64,000 bases of DNA, from the NCBI GenBank assembly GCA_030532825.1, contig JAUNKK010000001.1, positions 52,886-116,885 on the forward strand, written 5' to 3'. The stretch comes from Propionibacteriaceae bacterium (GTDB lineage Bacteria > Actinomycetota > Actinomycetes > Propionibacteriales > Propionibacteriaceae). The notes beneath the pieces were generated by a model. The model saw nothing but the letters and a program-made list of their open reading frames with translations, made no database searches and had not been told where the DNA came from. Positions 8,020-16,561 of this stretch are shown in pieces (position 1 is the first letter of the stretch; each line of letters begins with the position of its first letter). A program made the position numbers and the translations under genes.

Positions 8020-10548
8020 ATGAGATTGACCGACCGACTTCCACCCGACCCGACCCCGGATGCACTGCTCGACGCGTTTACCCGCCACGCCGAGGCCTCC
8101 GGCATCTCGCTATATGACCACCAGGAAGAGTCCTTGCTGGCGATCCTGGCGGGTGATCACGCGATCGTCACCACGCCAACGGGCTCCGGCAAGTCGCTGA
8201 TCGCGCTGGGGGCACACTTCGCAGCCCTGGCGACGGGCATCCGCACCTACTACACCGCCCCTATCAAGGCCTTAGTCAACGAGAAATTCTTCGCGCTGTG
8301 CGAGGCCTTCGGTGCCGAGAATGTCGGCATGGTTACGGGCGATGCCTCAGTCAACGCCGACGCACCCGTGATCTGTTGTACCGCCGAGATCCTCGCAAAC
8401 CTGGCGCTCCGGGAAGGCCAAGCCGCCGAGGTTGGGCAAGTCGTGATGGACGAATTCCACTTTCTGGCGGACCCGGATCGTGGCTGGGCGTGGCAGGTGC
8501 CGCTGGTGGAGCTTCCCCAAGCGCAGTTCGTCATCATGTCCGCCACTCTCGGGGATGTTTCGGCATTGGCGAAGGAGCTCACCCAGCGCACGGACCGGGA
8601 GACCGCGGTGATCGGTGGGGTGGTGCGGCCGGTGCCGCTGACCTATCGCTGGTCGCTCAGCCCGATCCACGAAACGATCACCGAGATTGTCGAAACCCAC
8701 CAGGCCCCTGTGTACGTCGTCCACCCGACTCAAGGCGCAGCAGTGGACCAGGCTGCTGCCCTACTGAGCCAAGGCGTAGTGCGCAAGGCCTCGGCAGCCG
8801 TGCCGGAGGAGTTGAGGTCGGCGTTGTCGGGATTTCCATTCGCCGGGGGCTTCGGTGCCACTTTGGCGAAGCTCCTGCGGGCCGGTATCGGGGTGCATCA
8901 CGCCGGAATGCTGCCGCGCTACCGGCGTCTCGTCGAGCAACTCGCTCAGCGGGGTTTGCTGGCGGTCATCTGCGGCACCGACACCTTGGGAGTCGGCATC
9001 AATGTGCCGATCCGGACGGTGTTGTTCAGTTCGCTAACCAAATTCGATGGTCGAAGGCAGCGGGTGCTGCGCAGCCGCGAGTTTCACCAGATCGCCGGCC
9101 GCGCCGGCCGCGCGGGCTTCGACACCCTCGGCAACGTTGTCGCGCAGGCCCCCGAGCACGAAGTGGAAAACGCCCGCATCGCCAAGAAACATGAGGGTGA
9201 CGAGAAGAAGCTCCGTTCAGTGCGCCGCAAGAAGCCCCCGGAGGGGTTCGTCAACTACACGGAAGCGACGTTTACGAAGCTGATCGATTCGATCCCCGAG
9301 TCGCTCCACGCCCGGATGAAGATCAGCCACTCGCTTCTGCTGAACCTGTTGCAGCGTGACGAGGAAACCAGCGTCGCGGTGGCCCGCTTGGTGGATTCGA
9401 CCAGCCCCGAACCGAAGGTGCGCCGAGCGCTGCTCCGCCGGGCGGCGGCCCTCGGCCGTTCTCTGCTGCGCGCGGAGGTCGTCACCCGGTTGCCTCAACC
9501 CACAGCGGGTGGGCGGCGCTACCAGCTGGCCGTCGACCTCCAACGCGACTTTGCCCTGAACCAGCCATTGTCAGCCTTCGCATTGGCCGTGATCGAGACC
9601 ATGGACATGGCTGCTCCCGACTACGCCCTCGAGGTGGTTTCCGTCGTTGAGGCCACGCTGGAGGATCCGCGGGTGGTGCTGCTGGCGCAGCAGTTCAAGG
9701 CGCGCGGACAGGCGGTCGCCGAGATGAAGGCGGACGGCTGGGACTACGAGGAACGCCAGGAGGCTCTGGAAGAGATCACCTGGCCCCAGCCCCTGGCGGA
9801 GTTGCTGGAGCAGGCCCACATCGAGTACTCCGTAGCGCACCCGTGGCTGTCTGAGACCCCGGTCAGCCCGAAGTCAGTGGCGCGTGACATGTACGCCCTG
9901 GGCATGACTTTCGGGGAGTACATCGCCCACTACAAGCTACAGCGCACTGAGGGTTTGCTGTTGCGCTACCTGACCGACGTTTACCGGGCGCTGCGGCAGA
10001 GTGTGCCCGAGGCGCTACGCACCGAGCAGCTAGAAGATCTCATCGCCTGGCTGGGCGAGGTCACCCGCATGGTGGATTCGTCGCTGCTCGACGAGTGGAA
10101 CGAACTGGCAGAGCTGGCGGGTGTCCCCGGGGAGCAGCGGGCTGAGGCCGCCCCACCGTCGCGTCCAGTCACCGGGAATGCCCGGGCGTTTCGGGTGTTG
10201 GTACGCAATGCCATGTGGCGCCGAGTCGAGTTGTGCGCCGATGACGACGTGGCTGCCCTCGCGGCGCTCACCAGCGGCGACCCCATGACCCGGCAGCGTT
10301 GGGACGACGCTCTCGGTGCCTACTGGGACGAGCACGAAGATATGGGGGTCGGTTCCGATGCCCGGGGACCGGCGTTCTTCGTAGTGGAGGAGCAGCGCGG
10401 CGGCCGGGTATGGCAGGTGCGGCAGATCATCGATGATCCAGCGGGCAACCGGGACTGGTCGATCCTGGCGACGGTGGACTTGGATGCCTCGGACGAGGCT
10501 GGGGAACTGGTGCTGACGACCCTGGACTTCAGCCGCCTCGACGGGTGA
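8020..10548 (+). CDS. DEAD/DEAH-box (Ski2-like) helicase with DUF3516-type C-terminus
   Basis: An 842-residue superfamily 2 helicase. Walker A is TPTGSGKS (52-59), motif II DEFH (144-147), motif III SAT (174-176), and motif VI QIAGRAGRAGFD is in the second RecA domain. The roughly 450-residue C-terminal part resembles, from memory, the DUF3516 region found in actinobacterial helicases. The likely role is ATP-driven RNA or DNA remodelling; the substrate is unknown. The start ATG at 8020 follows a purine-rich GGGAGGATGGGGG. Its end overlaps the convergent Nudix gene by 20 bp. Confidence 0.9.
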   Translation: MRLTDRLPPDPTPDALLDAFTRHAEASGISLYDHQEESLLAILAGDHAIVTTPTGSGKSLIALGAHFAALATGIRTYYTAPIKALVNEKFFALCEAFGAENVGMVTGDASVNADAPVICCTAEILANLALREGQAAEVGQVVMDEFHFLADPDRGWAWQVPLVELPQAQFVIMSATLGDVSALAKELTQRTDRETAVIGGVVRPVPLTYRWSLSPIHETITEIVETHQAPVYVVHPTQGAAVDQAAALLSQGVVRKASAAVPEELRSALSGFPFAGGFGATLAKLLRAGIGVHHAGMLPRYRRLVEQLAQRGLLAVICGTDTLGVGINVPIRTVLFSSLTKFDGRRQRVLRSREFHQIAGRAGRAGFDTLGNVVAQAPEHEVENARIAKKHEGDEKKLRSVRRKKPPEGFVNYTEATFTKLIDSIPESLHARMKISHSLLLNLLQRDEETSVAVARLVDSTSPEPKVRRALLRRAAALGRSLLRAEVVTRLPQPTAGGRRYQLAVDLQRDFALNQPLSAFALAVIETMDMAAPDYALEVVSVVEATLEDPRVVLLAQQFKARGQAVAEMKADGWDYEERQEALEEITWPQPLAELLEQAHIEYSVAHPWLSETPVSPKSVARDMYALGMTFGEYIAHYKLQRTEGLLLRYLTDVYRALRQSVPEALRTEQLEDLIAWLGEVTRMVDSSLLDEWNELAELAGVPGEQRAEAAPPSRPVTGNARAFRVLVRNAMWRRVELCADDDVAALAALTSGDPMTRQRWDDALGAYWDEHEDMGVGSDARGPAFFVVEEQRGGRVWQVRQIIDDPAGNRDWSILATVDLDASDEAGELVLTTLDFSRLDG

Positions 10549-10939
10549 CCAGGGGCAGAATCTCGGCGGTGAACAACGGCGCCCAGTGCGGCTCTGGGCG
10601 ACTTGGGTCGACGAAGACAGCCTCGGCGATCTCGGCCCGTGGCGTCGGTTGATGGTCTAGGGGCTCGGGGGCAAGGAACACATCCGCCACCACGACGGTA
10701 TCCGTCTCGTTGGCGGCGGGCGCGCGGAGGCGACCCAGCGGAACCAGCCGGGACGGGTCAAGTTCGATCTGAAGTTCCTCGGCGACCTCGCGGACGGCAC
10801 ACGCGACGGGCGCCTCGCCCGGTTCGGGCTTCCCGCCGGGATTGAACAGGGCGCTGGTTCCACGTTTGCGCACGAGCAGCACCCGCCCCTCGTTGTCGGT
10901 GAGTACGACCGCGCTGACCCGGATCTCCGTGGGGCTCAC
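10529..10939 (-). CDS. Nudix hydrolase
   Basis: A 136-residue protein with a complete Nudix box running from G in GGKPEPGE through REVAEEL, the metal-binding helix. It probably hydrolyses a nucleoside diphosphate derivative linked to another moiety; the substrate is not predictable. Its ATG overlaps the stop of the upstream acetyltransferase gene by 4 nt (ATGA), so the two are translationally coupled. Its 3' end overlaps the convergent helicase gene by 20 bp. Confidence 0.92.
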   Translation of the reverse strand: MSPTEIRVSAVVLTDNEGRVLLVRKRGTSALFNPGGKPEPGEAPVACAVREVAEELQIELDPSRLVPLGRLRAPAANETDTVVVADVFLAPEPLDHQPTPRAEIAEAVFVDPSRPEPHWAPLFTAEILPLVTRRGG

Positions 10940-11397
10940 TGCGCGCGCCGCCCCTGGCGCACCATAAGGACATGCGGCAGGCCCGCCTCACGATACTCCG
11001 GGCCGCGCCGTTCGAAACCCAACCGCTGGTACAGCGGGGCGACATAAGTCTGCGAATGAATCACCAGCCGCTCGCTTCCACACCAATCGAGCACGGCGGT
11101 CACCAAGCCCGCGCCCAGACCCTCGCGGCGGCGGTCCCGGCGCACCACCACGCGCCCGAAAGACCGCGTCGCCCCCAGCTCCGGCTCCCCCAGAACAACC
11201 GTTCGTAGGTAGGCAGCACATCCCTGGTCGTCCGCAAGCCACCAGTGCAGGGTCTGCGGATGGCGATCCATATCGTCGAGGTCCGGGACGTCGATGCGCT
11301 GCTCCAGGAAAAACACCTCGCTGCGCAGCCGGGCGATCTCGAAGAACTCATCCGCCGTCAGTTGCGTCCAGGCTTTGATTTGAAGCTCTTCAAGCAC
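10936..11397 (-). CDS. ElaA-like GNAT N-acetyltransferase
   Basis: A 153-residue GNAT protein. RLRSEVFFLEQRIDVPDLDDMD near the N-terminus and RVVVRRDRRREGLGAGLV (acetyl-CoA loop) are characteristic of the ElaA branch, as is the C-terminal LYQRLGFERRGPEYREAGLPHVLM. The acceptor is unknown. It is the first gene of a two-gene minus-strand unit with the Nudix hydrolase. Confidence 0.9.
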   Translation of the reverse strand: MLEELQIKAWTQLTADEFFEIARLRSEVFFLEQRIDVPDLDDMDRHPQTLHWWLADDQGCAAYLRTVVLGEPELGATRSFGRVVVRRDRRREGLGAGLVTAVLDWCGSERLVIHSQTYVAPLYQRLGFERRGPEYREAGLPHVLMVRQGRRAQ

Positions 11398-11525
11398 GGC
11401 AGCCTCCTCATGTGAACGGCCCGGCCGACTCTAACCGATGCCCCGCGCACCTGCCACAGGCAATGCTCAGGCGGCTCTTGGGTGCGTGGCGTAACCTTGA
11501 TAAAGACGGGTAATTGGTAGGAGTG

Positions 11526-12257
11526 ATGGAAGTGAGCTTTAGCGGGCTGCTCGTACTGTTCATCGTGTTTGGGCTGATGTTCATGGCCTTTCGCGGTACT
11601 CGCAGCAACGCCCTGTTCCAGGGCAATCAGCCAAGCATGCTGGGGGCTGCCCCAGGGGAGGCCCAGTTGGGTGACGCAGCACGTTCGTCCCTCGACGCTG
11701 ACATCACCCGGTTCGGGGACGAACTGCGGGAACTGGACCTGGATGTCGTGGGCTACGAGTTGGATGAAAAAGCCCAGGAGCAGTACACCGAGGCCCTCGA
11801 CGCCTATGAAAACGCCAAGCAGGCGATGCACCAGGCTCGATTCGAGTCGGACGCCACGGCTATCGCCCACATCCTGGAAGAAGGCCGTTACGCCATGGCC
11901 TGCGTCAAAGCCCGCGCGCACGGCAAAACCGTGCCCGACCGGCGTCCCCCGTGCTTCTTCGACCCGTCGCATGGCCCATCCACGCGCAATGTCATGTGGG
12001 CCCCGGATGGGGGCGCTCCTCGCGAGGTTCCGGCCTGCGCACTGGACGCAGCTCGCGTGACCTCAGGCGCAAACCCCCACATCCGCATGGTGCAGCAGGG
12101 ATATCAGGCGGTGCCTTACTGGCAGGACCAGGGCCATGCCGCCTATGCCCGCGGCTATTACGAGCCTTATGGCCTCGACCCCGTCGTGCGTGGCATGGCT
12201 CAGGGCGCCCTGATGTTCGGTGGTTTCTCGCTCCTCATGGGACTGCTCGACGACTAG
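11526..12257 (+). CDS. Membrane-anchored protein with conserved Cys motif, unknown function
   Basis: About 243 residues. A hydrophobic N-terminus (FSGLLVLFIVFGLMFMAF) anchors the protein. A predicted coiled-coil/helical region follows, about 50-120, rich in Glu, Ala and Gln. Next is a Cys-containing segment, CFFDPSHGPS...VPACALDAARV, then YARGYYEPYG, and a second hydrophobic stretch near the C-terminus (ALMFGGFSLLMGLL). The CFF-P-HGP pattern looks like a conserved actinobacterial module, but I cannot name the family. AGGAG at 11519-11523 is only 2 nt from the ATG at 11526 but 8 nt from the GTG at 11532, which may be the real start. It stands between two SF2 helicase genes. Confidence 0.75.
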   Translation: MEVSFSGLLVLFIVFGLMFMAFRGTRSNALFQGNQPSMLGAAPGEAQLGDAARSSLDADITRFGDELRELDLDVVGYELDEKAQEQYTEALDAYENAKQAMHQARFESDATAIAHILEEGRYAMACVKARAHGKTVPDRRPPCFFDPSHGPSTRNVMWAPDGGAPREVPACALDAARVTSGANPHIRMVQQGYQAVPYWQDQGHAAYARGYYEPYGLDPVVRGMAQGALMFGGFSLLMGLLDD

Positions 12258-12300
12258 ACGGCGCGTCGTAACCACGGGCTGAGGTACGCTTCCTCGCCGT

Positions 12301-14049
12301 ATGACTTCCTCTGCGTTCGAGCATCTGTCGCCTGCTTTCCCGCAGCGTGCTGCGTGGGGCACCGCGCAGCACCTTCGTGCCTGGCAGGTCGCGGCGATGG
12401 AACTCTACGAACAGCGTCAGCCACGCGACTTCCTCTGCGTCGCGACCCCGGGCGCCGGCAAGACGACCTTCGCTCTCCGGGTGGCCCACCAATTACTGCA
12501 CGCGCGCGTGGTCAAACGGGTCGTGGTGGTAACCCCCACCGAGCACCTCAAGACCCAGTGGGCCGACGCCGCAGCCCGGGTCGGGATTCACCTGGATCCG
12601 GGGACGGGTGGCGTCAAGCGGGGCCGTTCCAAGCAGTTCGACGGCTCGGTGGTGACCTACGCCGGAGTATCGATCCGCGCCTACGCCTACGAGACGCTGT
12701 GCCACCAGGTGTCGACGCTGGTGATCTTCGATGAGATCCACCATGCGGGCGATGCCAAGAGCTGGGGCGACGGCATCCTGCAGGGGTTTTCTGCAGCGAC
12801 AAGGCGTCTGGCGTTGACCGGCACCCCGTTCCGGTCAGACGACAACCCCATCCCGTTCGTGGCCTATGAGGAATCCGCCTCAGGGGTCAAGACATCCCGC
12901 GCGGACTACACCTATGGCTATCGGGAGGCGCTGGCCGACCATGTGGTGCGGCCCGTGATCTTCATGAACTATGGCGGGCAGATGCGCTGGCGGATGCGTT
13001 CGGGCGAGGTGTTGGATGCCGATCTCGGCACGATGCTCACGAAGGACCTGACCGCGCATGCCTGGCGCACCGCCCTCTCCCCCACCGGGGAATGGATCCC
13101 TGCGGTGTTGCGCGCCGCTGACCAGCGCCTGACCCAGGTGCGACGACACCTGCCTGACGCCGGCGGCCTAGTCATCGCCACCAACCAGACGGTGGCCCGC
13201 GCCTACGCACGGCTCCTCACCGAGATCACCGGAACTCGCCCCACGGTGATCCTCTCCGACGATGCGAAGGCAAGCAGCAAGATCGAGCAGTTCTCCGCCG
13301 GCCAAGACCGCTGGATGGTGGCGGTACGCATGGTCTCTGAGGGAGTGGATGTGCCGCGCCTGGCTGTCGGGGTTTACGCAACCTCCACATCGACGCCGCT
13401 GTTCTTCGCCCAGGCTGTCGGGCGGTTCGTGCGCTCCCGGCGCCGCGGGGAGGTAGCGACGGTGTTCCTGCCGACGGTACCCATTTTGCTGGCCCACGCC
13501 GCGACCCTGGAGCGGCAACGTGACCATGTGCTGGGGCGCCCCCGCTCGGAGGAAGCCGATATCTGGGCTGAGACCGAGGCCTTGATCGACGCAGCCAACC
13601 GGCAGGAATCGGCTTCCGACGATCTGCTGGGCGAGTTCGAGGCCCTAGAGTCGCAGGCCACCTTCGACCATGTGCTGTTCGACTCCCAGGCCTTCGGCAT
13701 GCACGCTGAACCCACGTCTCAGGACGAGTTGGACTATCTCGGATTGCCTGGTCTGCTGGAACCGGAGCAGGTCAGCACCTTGTTGGCCGACCGACAGCGA
13801 CGGCAGCTGCGGCGACGAGAACGCTCCGACCCGAAGTCAAAACCCGAGGTGCCGCTGCATCGGGCGTTAGCGAACCAGCGCAAGGAGCTTAACTCCCTAG
13901 TTGCGCAGCTAGCCCGCATTGAGCAACGCCCTCACAGCCATGTTCACGCCGACCTGCGGCGCGAATGCGGTGGCGGCCCCTTGGCCCAAGCGACGACGGA
14001 GCAGGTCGCTGAGCGCATCGCAAAGGCGCGCCAGTGGCTGCGGCGCTGA
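12301..14049 (+). CDS. DEAD/DEAH-box SF2 helicase
   Basis: A 582-residue superfamily 2 helicase, closer to the type III restriction/UvrB-like ResIII group than to the Ski2 type at 8020. Walker A is ATPGAGKT (48-55), motif II DEIH (144-147), motif III LTGTPFRSD (172-180), and motif VI QAVGRFVRSRRRGE. The C-terminal third is charged and rich in Arg/Gln, with no recognised domain. No methyltransferase or nuclease partner is adjacent, so a restriction role is unlikely; helicases of this kind are common single genes in actinobacteria. A TACGCT box at 12285-12290 lies 10 nt before the ATG, implying a 5' leader of only a few bases. Confidence 0.9.
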   Translation: MTSSAFEHLSPAFPQRAAWGTAQHLRAWQVAAMELYEQRQPRDFLCVATPGAGKTTFALRVAHQLLHARVVKRVVVVTPTEHLKTQWADAAARVGIHLDPGTGGVKRGRSKQFDGSVVTYAGVSIRAYAYETLCHQVSTLVIFDEIHHAGDAKSWGDGILQGFSAATRRLALTGTPFRSDDNPIPFVAYEESASGVKTSRADYTYGYREALADHVVRPVIFMNYGGQMRWRMRSGEVLDADLGTMLTKDLTAHAWRTALSPTGEWIPAVLRAADQRLTQVRRHLPDAGGLVIATNQTVARAYARLLTEITGTRPTVILSDDAKASSKIEQFSAGQDRWMVAVRMVSEGVDVPRLAVGVYATSTSTPLFFAQAVGRFVRSRRRGEVATVFLPTVPILLAHAATLERQRDHVLGRPRSEEADIWAETEALIDAANRQESASDDLLGEFEALESQATFDHVLFDSQAFGMHAEPTSQDELDYLGLPGLLEPEQVSTLLADRQRRQLRRRERSDPKSKPEVPLHRALANQRKELNSLVAQLARIEQRPHSHVHADLRRECGGGPLAQATTEQVAERIAKARQWLRR

Positions 14050-14068
14050 TTCAGCAGCATCGCACCGA

Positions 14069-14074
14069 TACGCT
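14069..14074 (+). promoter_or_regulatory. -10 box for leaderless punA mRNA
   Basis: TACGCT lies 6 nt before the ATG at 14081, with no ribosome binding site in between. It lies just after the helicase stop at 14049. Confidence 0.4.
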
Positions 14075-14080
14075 GGATCC

Positions 14081-14881
14081 ATGACGCACGACCCCAAGCA
14101 GCTGGCGCGCGACGCAGCTGTTTCTCTCGCCTCACATTTTCAGGTGAGCAGCATCGATATAGCACTGGTATTGGGCTCTGGCTGGGCTACCGGAGCCGAC
14201 CAGCTGGGTGAGCCACTGGGTGAGCTTCCGCTCGCGAAGATCCCCGGGTTCGCTGCCCCGGTGGTCAGCGGCCACGGCGGCGCACTCAAGGTAGCGCGGA
14301 CTCGGGGCGGGAAGATCGCAGCTGTGCTGACCGGCCGCACCCACTTCTATGAGGGCAGGGGTGTTGCCGCCGTGGTGCACGGGGTGCGGACCATCGCGGC
14401 GTGGGGTGCGTCGACGCTGGTGTTGACCAACGGCTGCGGCAGCCTCAACACCGCGTGGCGTCCGGGCACGGTGGTGCTGATATCGGACCACATCAACCTA
14501 ACCGGCGACACCCCGCTCACCGGAGCAACCTTCATCGACATGTCCGGGGCTTACTCCCCACGGCTGCGCGACGTGGCCCGTTCAGTGCAACCGGATCTGC
14601 CAGAGGGCGTGTACGTGCAGTTCCGCGGCCCCCAATACGAGACCCCGGCCGAGGTACGGATGGCGGGTCTACTGGGCGGTGATCTGGTTGGCATGTCCAC
14701 CGCCCTAGAGACCATCGCGGCACGGGAAGCGGACCTGAAAGTACTGGGCCTGTCCCTCGTAACGAACCCCGCGGCTGGGTTGTCCGAATCCGGCTTAGAC
14801 CACGCGGAGGTCCTACAGACCGGACGCGACGCGGGCCCACGGCTGGCACAGCTACTGGCGGGGATCGTGGAGGCGTTATGA
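14081..14881 (+). CDS. punA: Purine nucleoside phosphorylase
   Basis: A 266-residue phosphorylase of the trimeric PNP class. It cleaves purine (deoxy)nucleosides with phosphate to base plus (deoxy)ribose 1-phosphate. Visible are LVLGSGW at the N-terminus, the phosphate-binding VSGHGG and GRTHFYEG, the base-binding RGPQYETPAEVRM, and GMSTALETIAAR. The start ATG at 14081 is chosen over longer upstream extensions that would overlap the helicase. Its stop overlaps the start of the phosphosugar mutase gene (ATGA). The same pair, deoD-pmmB, exists in Mycobacterium tuberculosis, which suggests the mutase handles the pentose phosphate released. Confidence 0.93.
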   Translation: MTHDPKQLARDAAVSLASHFQVSSIDIALVLGSGWATGADQLGEPLGELPLAKIPGFAAPVVSGHGGALKVARTRGGKIAAVLTGRTHFYEGRGVAAVVHGVRTIAAWGASTLVLTNGCGSLNTAWRPGTVVLISDHINLTGDTPLTGATFIDMSGAYSPRLRDVARSVQPDLPEGVYVQFRGPQYETPAEVRMAGLLGGDLVGMSTALETIAAREADLKVLGLSLVTNPAAGLSESGLDHAEVLQTGRDAGPRLAQLLAGIVEAL

Positions 14882-16506
14882 GTCTGCTCGACACCGCCCG
14901 GGCCTGGCTCGCCGTGGACCCCGACCCCGATACCCGTGCCGAACTCGCCGCGCTCATTGAAGCCGGCGAAACCGACACCCTCGCTGACGCCTTCCACGCT
15001 CGCTTGACCTTCGGCACCGCCGGGCTTCGGGGAGCCATGGGCCCCGGCCCGAACCGCATGAATCGCCTCGTGGTGGCCCAGGCTGCGGCCGGCATCGCGG
15101 ACTGGCTGATTGCCCACGGACACGGCGCCGGCCGGGTACTCATCGGCTTCGATGCCCGCCGGAAATCGGACGAGTTTGCCCGCGAAACCAGCGAGCTTCT
15201 CCAAGGAGCGGGCCTTGAGGTACTGCTGGTGAATGCGCCAACCCCTACCCCGGTGCTGGCCTTCGGGATTCGGCACTTCGGGTGCGTCGCCGGGATCGTC
15301 GTTACTGCCTCCCATAATCCGGCAGCCGACAACGGGTACAAGGTCTATCTGGGGGACGGCTCGCAGATCATCCCGCCGACCGATGCGGAGATGGCTGAGC
15401 GGATTGCCGCCCATCCCATCGAGTCCCTAGCGGCGTTACCGCGCAACCGCGCTTACCGACGCGTGGCCGATGAGTTACTGTCCGCGTACGTGGCACAGTC
15501 CGCCACGCTAGTTCGGGCAGGAATACCGCGCGAGGTGGTGTGGGTGCACACAGCCATGCACGGCGTAGGTGCCGCGGCCCTGCGGCACCTGGCGAACGCC
15601 GCGGGATTTCCACCTCCTCACGAAGTGGCAGAGCAGGCTAGCCCCGACCCTGATTTTCCGACCATCGCCTTCCCCAACCCCGAGGAGCCAGGCGCCATCG
15701 ACTTGGCGCTGGCGCGAGCCAGGCAGGTCGAAGCGGACCTGGTGGTGGCGAATGACCCGGACGCCGATCGCTGCGCCGTCGCGACGATCGTGGATGGTCA
15801 GTGGCGAATGCTCTCGGGCGACGAACTAGGGCTGCTGCTGGGCGACCACATGATCCGGCGCGGGGCAGGTGGCGTGCTCGCCAGTTCGGTAGTTTCTTCC
15901 CGCGGACTCGCCGCGCTGGCCCAGGCCCGGGGGCGACAACATGTCACGACGCTGACCGGGTTCAAATGGATCGGGCGGGTCCCAAACTTGGCCTACGGTT
16001 ACGAGGAAGCCATCGGGTTCTGTTGCGACCCACACACCGTACCGGACAAGGATGGCCTGACTGCCGCTTTGCTGGTGCTGGAGTTGGCTGCGATGCTCAA
16101 GAGCCAGGGCCGCTCCCTAGCCCATCGTCTGGACCAGTTGACGGCGGAACTCGGCCTATACGCCACTGCTCCCCTGTCGATTCGCGTATCTGACCTCGGT
16201 CTCATCGGCGACGCCATGGCACGGCTGCGGGCTACCCCGCCGAAGGAACTGCTGGGGGTACCCGTCGCCTACCGTGATTTGGCGACGCCCTCCCGGGACC
16301 TGCCTCCCACAGACGGCATAGAGTTCGTCAGTGACACGGTTCGCGCAGTGGTGCGCCCGTCAGGAACCGAGCCCAAGCTGAAGTGCTACCTGGAGGTTGT
16401 GCTGCCGCCGGACGAGTCACAGGTGGGGTCGGCCGCACGGCTCGCCGCGTCGCAACGACTGGCTGCCTTGCAACTGGAGGTTCGGGACCTTCTCGGCCTG
16501 GGTTGA
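14878..16506 (+). CDS. pmmB: Phosphosugar mutase, PmmB/phosphopentomutase-like
   Basis: A 542-residue member of the alpha-D-phosphohexomutase family. The phosphoserine loop is TASHNPAADNGYK with S145, the metal loop is DPDADRCAV, and the C-terminal phosphate-binding motif is VRPSGTEPKLKCYLE. The long form with an RLTFGTAGLRGAMGPGPNRMN N-terminus is typical of PGM2-like enzymes that can act on ribose 1-phosphate as well as hexose phosphates. Coupling to the purine nucleoside phosphorylase gene by a 4-nt overlap supports phosphopentomutase activity; this is inference. Confidence 0.9.
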   Translation: MSLLDTARAWLAVDPDPDTRAELAALIEAGETDTLADAFHARLTFGTAGLRGAMGPGPNRMNRLVVAQAAAGIADWLIAHGHGAGRVLIGFDARRKSDEFARETSELLQGAGLEVLLVNAPTPTPVLAFGIRHFGCVAGIVVTASHNPAADNGYKVYLGDGSQIIPPTDAEMAERIAAHPIESLAALPRNRAYRRVADELLSAYVAQSATLVRAGIPREVVWVHTAMHGVGAAALRHLANAAGFPPPHEVAEQASPDPDFPTIAFPNPEEPGAIDLALARARQVEADLVVANDPDADRCAVATIVDGQWRMLSGDELGLLLGDHMIRRGAGGVLASSVVSSRGLAALAQARGRQHVTTLTGFKWIGRVPNLAYGYEEAIGFCCDPHTVPDKDGLTAALLVLELAAMLKSQGRSLAHRLDQLTAELGLYATAPLSIRVSDLGLIGDAMARLRATPPKELLGVPVAYRDLATPSRDLPPTDGIEFVSDTVRAVVRPSGTEPKLKCYLEVVLPPDESQVGSAARLAASQRLAALQLEVRDLLGLG

Positions 16507-16561
16507 GCGATCACGAACGCGGCAGCCATGGAAGATCCCCGTTACCCGTAACCTAAAAGGC

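Noticed and set aside
12301..14049. Helicase as part of a restriction or defence system
   Set aside because: No methyltransferase, nuclease or other defence gene is adjacent; the neighbours are housekeeping genes.
13919..14080. Upstream extension of purine nucleoside phosphorylase
   Set aside because: It would overlap the helicase gene by more than 100 bp; homology starts after ATG 14081, which has a well-placed TACGCT box.
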